Shown: one piece after another, positions 1 through 5,200 of the stretch | Layout: each line of letters opens with the position of its first letter | How positions within the stretch are numbered: the first letter of the stretch is position 1 | Assembly (NCBI GenBank): GCA_903911985.1 | Contig: CAIWFP010000178.1 | Span: 1-5,200, forward strand | DNA: 5,200 nucleotides | Reading direction: 5' to 3' | DNA from: an uncultured Sphingomonadales bacterium | GTDB lineage: Bacteria; Pseudomonadota; Alphaproteobacteria; Sphingomonadales; Sphingomonadaceae | Translations under genes and position numbers: made by a program | Notes under the pieces: generated by a model | Databases searched by the model: none | Told to the model about the DNA's origin: nothing | The model's input: the letters and a program-made list of their open reading frames with translations, nothing else

Positions 1-2
1 AC

Positions 3-677
3 AAGGCGGGGGCCATTCCCGGCACCCTGCCCGCCACCGCCTCGGTGGTGCTCGATGCGATGAGCGCCCATCCGCTCGCCCGCAGCCTGTGGCGCCCGCG
101 CCTGCTCGCCGCGCTGGAGTGGATTGATGCCGAGCTGGCGGAGCTGGTCGCGGGCGGGCGGCAGGTGCTGGAGACCGAGATCTGGGGCGATATGGTGACA
201 GACGGCATCCGCATCCATGGCCGGGCCGACCGGATAGACCGGTTGCCCGACGGCAAGCTCGCCATCGTCGATTACAAGACCGGCGCGCCGCCCTCGGGCA
301 AGGTGGTGGAGAAGGGCTTCGCGCTGCAACTTGGGCTGATCGGGCTGATCGCGCGGGGCGGCGGCTTCAAGGGCGTGGACGGCGAGCCGACGGCGTTTGA
401 ATATTGGTCACTGTCCAAGGGCAAGGATGGCACACCGGGCTGGCGCGACGAACCGGTGAAGGAGGGGCGCAAGCGCACCGGCCTGACCCGTGAGGAATTC
501 CTCGACGTGACCGAGGATTATCTGCGCGAGGCCATTGCCCGCTGGATATTGGGCAGCGAGCCTTTCACCGCCCGGCTGAACCCCGACATCGGCGGCTATA
601 ATGATTTCGATCAGCTGATGCGGCTTGACGAATGGATCGGCCGGTTGGGCAGCCCGGGTCAGGCGGGCGGCCTGTGA
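3..677 (+). CDS. addB: AddB C-terminal part (AddAB helicase-nuclease subunit B), 5' partial
   Basis: The frame is open from the left edge to a TGA at 675-677, giving 224 residues that form the C-terminal nuclease domain of a protein of about 1000 residues. AddB partners AddA in cytoplasmic double-strand-break resection; its nuclease domain cuts one of the two strands. The PD-(D/E)XK site is visible: GRADRID at visible residues 73-79 (D76), IVDYKTG with D90 and K92, then Q109 in FALQLG. The closing stretch NDFDQLMRLDEWIGRLG (from about residue 198) is typical of the alphaproteobacterial AddB type. There is no cysteine in the visible part, so the C-terminal iron-sulfur cysteine cluster of Bacillus AddB is absent. 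The ATG/GTG codons near 45-60 are internal, because the frame continues to the window edge. The stop overlaps the addA start, so the two genes are almost certainly co-transcribed. Confidence 0.93.
   Translation, partial: KAGAIPGTLPATASVVLDAMSAHPLARSLWRPRLLAALEWIDAELAELVAGGRQVLETEIWGDMVTDGIRIHGRADRIDRLPDGKLAIVDYKTGAPPSGKVVEKGFALQLGLIGLIARGGGFKGVDGEPTAFEYWSLSKGKDGTPGWRDEPVKEGRKRTGLTREEFLDVTEDYLREAIARWILGSEPFTARLNPDIGGYNDFDQLMRLDEWIGRLGSPGQAGGL
674..677 (+). promoter_or_regulatory. addB-addA stop/start overlap (GTGA)
   Basis: The addA start GTG (674-676) and the addB stop TGA (675-677) share the bases TG. Overlaps of this kind commonly let ribosomes ending one gene re-initiate on the next, which would help keep the two subunits in balance. 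Upstream there is only a weak purine-rich match (GGCGGGCGG at about 663-671), which fits coupled rather than independent initiation. The overlap is seen; the coupling is inferred. Confidence 0.75.
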
Positions 678-3600
678 ACACTTCCACCCTGCATCCCCTT
701 GCGGGCAATCAGGCACAGGCTGTCGTGCCGGGGGATTCCGTCTGGCTGTCGGCCTCGGCGGGCACGGGCAAGACGCAGGTTCTGTCGGCCCGCGTGCTGC
801 GGCTGCTGCTGGAACCCCATGTGCGGCCCGAACAGATCCTCTGCCTCACCTTCACCAAGGCGGGCGCCACCGAAATGGCCGCGCGCATCAACGACACGCT
901 GGCCCGCTGGGTGCGCGCCGATGGGGTGACGCTGGGGCAGGAGCTGGAAGCCATTGGCGCGGACATGGGGCCGGAAACGCGGAGCCGGGCCCGCACCCTG
1001 TTTGCCGGGGTGCTCGATTGTCCGGGCGGGGGCCTCAGGATCGACACGATCCACGCCTTTTCGCAATGGCTGCTGGCCGCTTTCCCCGAGGAGGCGGGCC
1101 TCACCGCTGGCGCCCGGCCGATGGAGGAGCATGAGGCGCGGCTGCTGTCGCGGCAGGTTTTGGGTGATCTGTTGCTGGATGCCGAGGCGCGGGGCGATGT
1201 GGGCGTGCTGGACGCGCTGGCGGGCCTGTCGCTGCGGCTGGGGGCGGAGGCGACCGAGCGTTACCTGATGCAATGCGCTCAGGCCCGCGAATTGTGGCTG
1301 GGCACGGGCAGTTGGCAGCCGCCGCTGGAAGGGCGGGTGAAGGGGCTGCTCGGCCTGCCCGCGGATGCCGACGAGGCGAGCCTTGCCGCCTTGTGCGCCG
1401 ATGACGCCTTCGACACGGCCAGCATGCGCGCCTGCCTTGTGGCCAATCAGCAGTGGCAGACAAAAACCGGCGCCGCCAATGCCGAGGCGATCGGTGGCTG
1501 GCTGGCGGCGGATGGGGCAGGGCGGTTGGCCACCATCGATGCGCTCTACAAGGTGCTCTACACCGCCGAGGACAGTCCCCGCGCGTCCAAGGCGCAGGAA
1601 AAGTTTGAGCCGTCCTATCCCGATTATGTCGCGCGGGTGGGAGCCTGCATCGCGCGGGTTCGCGAACGGCGCGATCTCCTCGTGCTGGCCGGCTGGCTGG
1701 CCCCGGCGCTGGAACTGGGCCGGGCCTATGCGCTGGCGTGGGAGGAGGCCAAGGCGCGCGAGGGGTTGATCGACTTCGACGATCAGATCCGCCGCGCCGC
1801 CGCCCTGCTGGGCCGTTCGGAAATGGCCGAGTGGATCCGTTACAAGCTGGACCGTCGTTTCGACCATATTCTGGTGGATGAGGCGCAGGATACCAATGCC
1901 GCCCAGTGGCGGATCATTGACGCGCTGACCGGCGAATTCTTCAGCGGCGAGGGCGCGGCGGGGGAACGCGCCAGAACCCTGTTCGTGGTGGGCGACTACA
2001 AGCAGGCGATCTTCGGCTTTCAGGGCACCAGCCCGCAGAATTTCGCCGATGCCCGCGCGCGGGTGCGCGAGGCGATGGCGGGGGCCGCGCGCAATGCCGC
2101 CCAATTGCGCGGCGGGCCGGATGCGCGACCCTTGCGCGAACTGGGGCTGGATCGCAGCTTTCGCACCGCCGAACCGGTGCTGGATTTCGTCAACCGGGCG
2201 ATTGCCGCGATCGGCCACGCGGGCTTTGGCCTCGATACCCCGCCAGAGCCGCATCAGGGCGAGGCACGCCCGGGGCTGGTTGTTTTGTGGCAGCCGGTGG
2301 GGCTTGTCAGCGATGATTCAGGCGATGATGCCGCCAACGATTCCGAGGAGGCCGATGAGGGACCGGAGGACGGCGGCGATCCCGGCGCGCAAACCTGGCT
2401 CTCCAGCCGGGAAAGGCAAATGGCGGACAAAATCGCCCGTCAGGTGAGATATTGGATGGATACCGGCTTCCCGCTGGTGAAGGGCGTGAAACAGGGGGAT
2501 AGGCCGCGCCGCGCCGATGCCGGGGATGTGATGGTGCTGGTGCGCAAGCGGCGCGAGCTGGCGGGGCTCATCGTCGCGCGGCTGCATGCGGCGGGTGTGC
2601 CGGTGGCGGGGGTGGACCGGCTGCGGCTGGGCGCGCCGCTGGCGGTGCGGGATCTGGTGGCGGCGCTGCGTTTTGCCGCCCAGCCGCTGGATGACCTCAA
2701 CCTTGCCGCATTGCTCGTCTCGCCGCTGATTGGCTGGAGTCAGGAGCAGTTGCTGGAGCATGGCCACCGGCCCCGGCACACGCCCTTGTGGAGCCATCTG
2801 CGCCGCAGCCGCCACCCGGATGTCGGGCAGCTGCTGGAGCGGTTGGGCACATTGCTGGCCCGCGCCGATTACGAGCCGGTGCAGGCGTTGCTTCACTGGA
2901 TTCTGGTCGGGCCGTGGCGCGGGCGGGCGCGGCTGGTGGCAAGGCTGGGGCGCGAGGCGGGTGATCCCATCGACGAATTGCTCAACGCCGCCCACGCCTT
3001 TGCCAGCACCGCCACGCCCAGCCTTGTCGGCTTTCTCCAGTGGTTCGATGCTGGCGACGGTGAATTGAAACGCGAGGCAGGCCGGTCGGACGGGCAGGTG
3101 CGGGTGATGACGGTGCATGGCTCGAAAGGCCTGCAGGCGCCGATCGTCATTCTGGCCGATGCCACGGGGGATCCCGATGCCGGGCGCGGCTCGGCGCTGA
3201 GTGTGCCGGATCCCGCCGATAGGCTGTCCGGTGCGGAGGGGCGCGCGGTGCCGCTGCCGCCCTTGCGCAAGGGCGACAGGCTGGGGCCGATTGCCGAGGC
3301 GGAAGCCACAGCCGCCAAGGCCGAGCGCGAGGAACATTGGCGCCTGCTCTATGTGGCGATGACCAGGGCCGAGGAGGCGCTGTTCATCGGCGGCGCGCTG
3401 GGCAAGCGCGAGACAACCCCGGCGGCGGAAAGCTGGTATGCCAGATTGGCCGATCTGTTCGATGCCAGCGACTGGCGCGCGGACACCATCTGGGTGGGGC
3501 GCCACGAACAGGGGGCGGTGGCGGTAGCGCCAAGTTGGCCGCCGCAAACGCTGGCGCTGCCGCTGGATGTGGCGCTGCCCGGGTGGCTGGGACGCGCCCC

Positions 3601-4234
3601 GCCCGAAGAGCCGCGCCCGGCCCGACCGCTGGTGCCTTCGGCTCTGGGCGAGGATGGGTCGAGCGATCCGCCGCTGGCGGCAGGTGGGTCCGGCGCCAGT
3701 GTAGCCAATCTTGCCCGGCGCGGCACGCTGATCCACCGCTTGCTGGAACGCCTACCGGCTCTGGCCGACGGCCGCGAGGAAGCGGCCCACCGCTGGCTCG
3801 CCCGGCAGGCCGTGGATTTGCCCGACGCCTTCCGCGCGGAAATTGCCAATGCCGCGCTGGCGGTTATCGCCGACCCCCGCTGGGCCGAGTTGTTCGCTCC
3901 GGAGGCTTTGGCCGAAGTGCCGGTTGCGGCGCTGGTGGGCAGCGAGGTTGTCTCCGGCACGATCGACCGGCTGGTGATTGGCGAGACCCGCATAAGGCTG
4001 GTGGATTTCAAGACGGCCCGCCGCCCGGCGCGCCGGCTTGAGGAGGTGCCCACCGCGGTGCTGCGCCAGATGGCCGCCTATGCCGCGGCACTGGATGTCG
4101 CTTATCCCGGCCGGGTGGTGGAGGCGGCGGTGTTGTACACGCAAGGGCCCGCGCTCATCGAGATTCCACCAGAAACATTGGCGCTGCACAAGCTGGGTCT
4201 GGGGCTCACCCAGCAAAGCTTGGGCCTCGCATAG
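674..4234 (+). CDS. addA: AddA, ATP-dependent helicase-nuclease subunit A
   Basis: The product has 1186 residues, a normal length for the family. AddA is the 3'-5' motor of AddAB and carries the nuclease that cuts the other strand during end resection for RecA recombination. UvrD/Rep helicase (SF1) motifs appear in order: Q-motif candidate Q13; Walker A ASAGTGKT 27-34; Ia LTFTKAGATEM 58-68; TIHAF 125-129; Walker B DEAQDT 402-407; III GDYKQAIFGFQG 440-451; IV LDRSFRT 492-498; V TVHGSKGL 813-820; VI LLYVAMTRA 891-899. The C-terminal PD-(D/E)XK nuclease shows GTLIHRLLE (H1021), GTIDRL (D1098), LVDFKT (D1111, K1113) and QMAAY (Q1132). Start choice: GTG at 674 overlaps the addB TGA as GTGA, and NTSTLHPLAGNQ follows as expected for the family. 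The in-frame ATG at 632 would add 14 residues inside addB. Oddities: an acidic linker at 547-569 and a tandem repeat at the stop codon. Confidence 0.97.
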   Translation: MNTSTLHPLAGNQAQAVVPGDSVWLSASAGTGKTQVLSARVLRLLLEPHVRPEQILCLTFTKAGATEMAARINDTLARWVRADGVTLGQELEAIGADMGPETRSRARTLFAGVLDCPGGGLRIDTIHAFSQWLLAAFPEEAGLTAGARPMEEHEARLLSRQVLGDLLLDAEARGDVGVLDALAGLSLRLGAEATERYLMQCAQARELWLGTGSWQPPLEGRVKGLLGLPADADEASLAALCADDAFDTASMRACLVANQQWQTKTGAANAEAIGGWLAADGAGRLATIDALYKVLYTAEDSPRASKAQEKFEPSYPDYVARVGACIARVRERRDLLVLAGWLAPALELGRAYALAWEEAKAREGLIDFDDQIRRAAALLGRSEMAEWIRYKLDRRFDHILVDEAQDTNAAQWRIIDALTGEFFSGEGAAGERARTLFVVGDYKQAIFGFQGTSPQNFADARARVREAMAGAARNAAQLRGGPDARPLRELGLDRSFRTAEPVLDFVNRAIAAIGHAGFGLDTPPEPHQGEARPGLVVLWQPVGLVSDDSGDDAANDSEEADEGPEDGGDPGAQTWLSSRERQMADKIARQVRYWMDTGFPLVKGVKQGDRPRRADAGDVMVLVRKRRELAGLIVARLHAAGVPVAGVDRLRLGAPLAVRDLVAALRFAAQPLDDLNLAALLVSPLIGWSQEQLLEHGHRPRHTPLWSHLRRSRHPDVGQLLERLGTLLARADYEPVQALLHWILVGPWRGRARLVARLGREAGDPIDELLNAAHAFASTATPSLVGFLQWFDAGDGELKREAGRSDGQVRVMTVHGSKGLQAPIVILADATGDPDAGRGSALSVPDPADRLSGAEGRAVPLPPLRKGDRLGPIAEAEATAAKAEREEHWRLLYVAMTRAEEALFIGGALGKRETTPAAESWYARLADLFDASDWRADTIWVGRHEQGAVAVAPSWPPQTLALPLDVALPGWLGRAPPEEPRPARPLVPSALGEDGSSDPPLAAGGSGASVANLARRGTLIHRLLERLPALADGREEAAHRWLARQAVDLPDAFRAEIANAALAVIADPRWAELFAPEALAEVPVAALVGSEVVSGTIDRLVIGETRIRLVDFKTARRPARRLEEVPTAVLRQMAAYAAALDVAYPGRVVEAAVLYTQGPALIEIPPETLALHKLGLGLTQQSLGLA

Positions 4235-4253
4235 CAAAGCTTGGGGCTCGGAT
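4212..4253 (+). repeat. Two-copy 21-bp tandem repeat spanning the addA stop
   Basis: Positions 4212-4232 and 4233-4253 are head-to-tail copies differing at 2 of 21 bases (repeat positions 14 and 19). Each contains AAGCTT (4216-4221 and 4237-4242). The unit is seven codons long and stays in the addA frame. The first copy encodes QSLGLA, preceded by a CAG glutamine codon. At the matching place of the second copy the codon is TAG, the addA stop at 4232-4234, followed by an untranslated QSLGLG. A much weaker third copy may lie at 4191-4211 (GGGGCTC at 4201-4207 in phase). Confidence 0.85.
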
Positions 4254-4256
4254 GGC

Positions 4257-4284
4257 TTGTCAGGACCGAACGAGTGCCTAGATA
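4257..4284 (+). promoter_or_regulatory. Weak candidate promoter for trxA
   Basis: TTGTCA (4257-4262) is five of six to the sigma-70 -35 consensus. TAGATA (4279-4284), 16 bases further on, is a poor -10 match (three of six). It sits in the 74-bp addA-trxA gap, where a promoter giving trxA its own expression would be expected. trxA could equally be read from the addBA transcript, since no terminator hairpin is apparent in the gap. Confidence 0.3.
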
Positions 4285-4296
4285 GAACCCGGACTT

Positions 4297-4302
4297 AAGG
4301 AG
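4297..4302 (+). promoter_or_regulatory. Shine-Dalgarno of trxA
   Basis: AAGGAG lies six bases before the ATG at 4309. It is a near-perfect anti-Shine-Dalgarno match at good spacing and much stronger than anything ahead of addA. It fixes the trxA start and suggests trxA is translated at a high level independently of addA. Confidence 0.85.
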
Positions 4303-4308
4303 TTTGTC

Positions 4309-4629
4309 ATGGCCACGATCAAGGTTACCGATTCGAGTTTCGCCGCCGATGTTCTGCAATCGGACAAGCCGGTGCTGGTGGATTTCTGGGCGGATTGGTG
4401 TGGGCCATGCAAGATGATCGGGCCGTCGCTGGAAGAGCTGAGCGACGAGCTGGGCGACAAGCTGACCATCGCCAAGGTCGACATCATGGAAAATACCGGC
4501 ATCGCCAGCCAGTTCGGCGTGCAATCCATCCCGCTGCTGATCCTGTTCAAGGATGGCAAGCCCGCGGCCCAAAAGCTCGGTGCGGCGCCCAAGGGGCAGT
4601 TGAAGGCCTGGGTTGAGAGTGAGCTGTAA
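4309..4629 (+). CDS. trxA: Thioredoxin
   Basis: The product is 106 residues, the normal size of a single-domain cytoplasmic thioredoxin. It reduces protein disulfides and is itself recycled by thioredoxin reductase with NADPH. The active site WCGPCK is at residues 30-35 (C31 and C34), preceded by the buried aspartate D25 in LVDFWADWCGPC. The cis-proline loop reads SIPLL with P75; many thioredoxins, including E. coli TrxA, have Thr after this proline, whereas here it is Leu76. The conserved glycine G91 sits in KLGAAPKGQL near the C-terminus. There is no signal peptide or membrane segment. The start is set by ATG with AAGGAG six bases upstream. It lies 74 bp after addA on the same strand, a linkage I recall in other alphaproteobacteria. 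The symbol rests on family and context; other small thioredoxins of the genome cannot be compared here. Confidence 0.95.
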   Translation: MATIKVTDSSFAADVLQSDKPVLVDFWADWCGPCKMIGPSLEELSDELGDKLTIAKVDIMENTGIASQFGVQSIPLLILFKDGKPAAQKLGAAPKGQLKAWVESEL

Positions 4630-4654
4630 GCGGCTGAAGGTAAAGGGGTAAGGT

Positions 4655-4674
4655 GCGAGGGGGCACCCCCTCGC
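4655..4674 (+). terminator. GC-rich hairpin after trxA, possible terminator
   Basis: GCGAGGGGG (4655-4663) and CCCCCTCGC (4666-4674) are perfectly complementary around a 2-base centre; realistically this is an 8-bp stem with a GCAC loop. It begins 25 bases after the trxA stop, where a terminator is expected. No T-run follows (the next bases are GCTTCCGCG), so it is not a classical intrinsic terminator. It may stop transcription weakly or protect the 3' end of the mRNA. Confidence 0.5.
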
Positions 4675-4806
4675 GCTTCCGCGTGTGTCATTGTCGCGCT
4701 AAGGGTTCGGCCTTGTGCCAGGCCTCGGCGTCGCGGGATTTTTAAGTCGCTACGCGGCAAGGCGCTCCACCGCAGATGATGCGCTGAGCAAAACATCAAT
4801 GGGAGC

Positions 4807-4826
4807 GCGAGGGACGAGTCCCTCGC
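4807..4826 (-). terminator. GC-rich hairpin after the phosphatase gene, possible terminator
   Basis: GCGAGGGAC (4807-4815) and GTCCCTCGC (4818-4826) are perfectly complementary around a 2-base centre, realistically an 8-bp stem with a 4-base loop. It begins two bases beyond the TAG stop of the minus-strand gene. As with its counterpart after trxA, there is no T-run directly downstream on the minus strand (GCTCCCATTG follows; a TTTT occurs only about 12 bases on). Confidence 0.5.
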
Positions 4827-4828
4827 AT

Positions 4829-5200
4829 CTATCCTTCCTGCCCAATCCCTTCCATCCGCCGCGCCAGCTCCTCCCACAGTGCTGGCGACGCTCCGGCGAT
4901 CATCCCGCGCCGCCCATCGTCCACACGATAGGGCGAGCCATCCTCGCGCGCGGCCAAGCCGCCTGCCTCGTTGAGAAACAGCACGCCAGCCGCATGGTCC
5001 CACGCCAGGGTGCGCTCGAAGATCGACAGGTCATTGGTGCCCAGCGTCAGGCGGGGGTATTGTTCGGCGGCGCAGCGGGGGATATCCACCAGCTGGTAAT
5101 GCGTAAGCGCCGACGGAAGGCGGCGTTGACGGAAGCCTATTTGGGTTTTTGGGTGCGCGGCGCCCATTTCTTTGCCAGGGCTGCGAAGCGGGTGTGGATC
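4829..5200 (-). CDS. Inositol-monophosphatase-family protein, C-terminal part (5' partial)
   Basis: The minus-strand frame is open from the right edge to TAG at 4831-4829, giving 123 visible residues of a family whose members are about 260-270 long. These are metal-dependent, lithium-sensitive-type phosphomonoesterases acting on inositol phosphates, histidinol phosphate or 3',5'-bisphosphonucleotides; the substrate cannot be told from this part. The family's C-terminal signature is clear: WDHAAG at visible residues 67-72, with metal-binding D68, then LNEAGG ending at residue 81. Before it comes LVDIPRCAAEQYPRL, which I recognise from sphingomonad members, and after it DGSPYRVDDGRRG. The gene converges on trxA and is followed by a hairpin. 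Oddity: about the first 35 visible residues (right of about 5100) do not look like the family and may be read through a repeat. The ATG at 5167-5165 is not a credible start, since half the enzyme would be missing. Confidence 0.82.
   Translation of the reverse strand, partial: DPHPLRSPGKEMGAAHPKTQIGFRQRRLPSALTHYQLVDIPRCAAEQYPRLTLGTNDLSIFERTLAWDHAAGVLFLNEAGGLAAREDGSPYRVDDGRRGMIAGASPALWEELARRMEGIGQEG
5105..5200. repeat. Possible dispersed palindromic-repeat flank inside the phosphatase frame
   Basis: To the right of the family-like LVDIPRC segment, the minus-strand frame reads low-complexity, unfamily-like residues (DPHPLRSPGKE...). The other frames read GIHTRF-like and, on the plus strand, KRVWI-like peptides. 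These resemble common spurious translations of dispersed proteobacterial palindromic repeats (the VIPAKAGI / SGDP / WIPAFAGM types). The window ends at GTGGATC, where the palindrome itself would begin, so only the flank is visible and the call is tentative. Base use also shifts: A/T-ending codons become frequent in the phosphatase frame here. Confidence 0.3.

Larger units (their letters stand above)
4655..4826. repeat. Inverted pair of related hairpins bounding a 132-bp spacer
   Basis: Two 20-base near-palindromes share the arms GCGAGGG and CCCTCGC. The right one, read on the minus strand, continues as GCTCCC, while the left one on the plus strand continues as GCTTCC. The 26-base units (4655-4680 plus, 4826-4801 minus) agree at 19 positions and face each other. 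Differences fall mainly in the stem tips and loop. The spacer has no convincing gene; it contains a GGCCT/AGGCC mini-stem (4709-4713 with 4720-4724) and a T-run at 4739-4743. The arrangement fits either two convergent terminators or a small REPIN/MITE-like module. Confidence 0.4.
4630..4828. other. Intergenic region between convergent trxA and the phosphatase gene
   Basis: This stretch of about 200 bases separates two converging genes. Apart from the two GC-rich hairpins near its ends I see no gene in it. Short frames cross it on both strands but lack a ribosome binding site with a start codon and match no family I know. Having no outward-facing gene start, it needs no promoter. Confidence 0.7.

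Noticed and set aside
632..673. ATG at 632 as the addA start
   Set aside because: It would add 14 residues translated from inside the addB C-terminal coding region. The GTG at 674 overlaps the addB stop in the usual way and begins the family-like N-terminus.
659..2254. Long minus-strand open frame (531 codons) opposite addA
   Set aside because: It lies wholly antisense to well-supported helicase motifs, has Gln/Arg/Pro-rich composition typical of antisense frames in G+C-rich genes, and matches no family.
2318..3736. Second long minus-strand open frame (472 codons) opposite addA
   Set aside because: Same reason: it is a shadow of the addA frame, lacking recognisable motifs or a ribosome binding site.
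4681..4800. Possible small gene or RNA in the spacer between the two hairpins
   Set aside because: Frames here are short and lack a start with a ribosome binding site. The GGCCT/AGGCC stem is only 5 bp and the T-run lies about 14 bases beyond it, so neither a small RNA nor a terminator can be supported.
4278..5003. Minus-strand open frame of 241 codons over trxA and the phosphatase end
   Set aside because: It is out of frame with the clear phosphatase signature and antisense to trxA; its sequence is Ser/Arg-rich and motif-free.
5099..5200. Plus-strand open frame MRKRRRKAALTEAYLGF... running off the right edge
   Set aside because: It begins antisense to the conserved phosphatase segment and has no ribosome binding site. 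The peptide looks like a translation of repeat-flank DNA rather than a gene, although its G/C third positions are fairly high.

Overview
The window is G+C-rich DNA (about two thirds G+C by eye, with strong G/C preference at third codon positions) from an alphaproteobacterium. The AddB/AddA types, the thioredoxin and the phosphatase tail all look most like Sphingomonadales (Sphingomonas, Novosphingobium or Erythrobacter kind). That placement is recognition from memory, not a search.

Layout, left to right. The 3' end of addB (to 677) overlaps the GTG start of addA by four bases. The complete addA (674-4234) encodes the helicase-nuclease subunit. A 21-bp tandem repeat straddles the addA stop codon. 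After a 74-bp gap with a strong Shine-Dalgarno and a weak promoter candidate comes trxA (4309-4629), a small thioredoxin. About 200 bp without a gene follow. This gap holds two related GC-rich hairpins in opposite orientation, about 130 bp apart. From 4829 to the right edge, on the minus strand, lies the C-terminal part of an inositol-monophosphatase-family gene that converges on trxA.

AddA and AddB together form the AddAB helicase-nuclease, the functional counterpart of RecBCD. It resects double-strand DNA ends and prepares them for RecA. AddA here keeps all the UvrD/Rep-type helicase motifs and its own PD-(D/E)XK nuclease site, and the visible AddB end keeps a second intact nuclease site, so the pair looks functional. 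trxA directly behind addA is an arrangement I recall from other alphaproteobacteria.

No new multi-gene system is visible; the coding content is housekeeping. The points most worth a second look are: (1) the phosphatase frame, whose last ~100 bp before the window edge do not resemble the family and look like the flank of a dispersed palindromic repeat running in frame; (2) the inverted pair of hairpins between trxA and the phosphatase, which could be two terminators or a REPIN/MITE-like module; (3) the 21-bp duplication in which a CAG/TAG difference places the addA stop.
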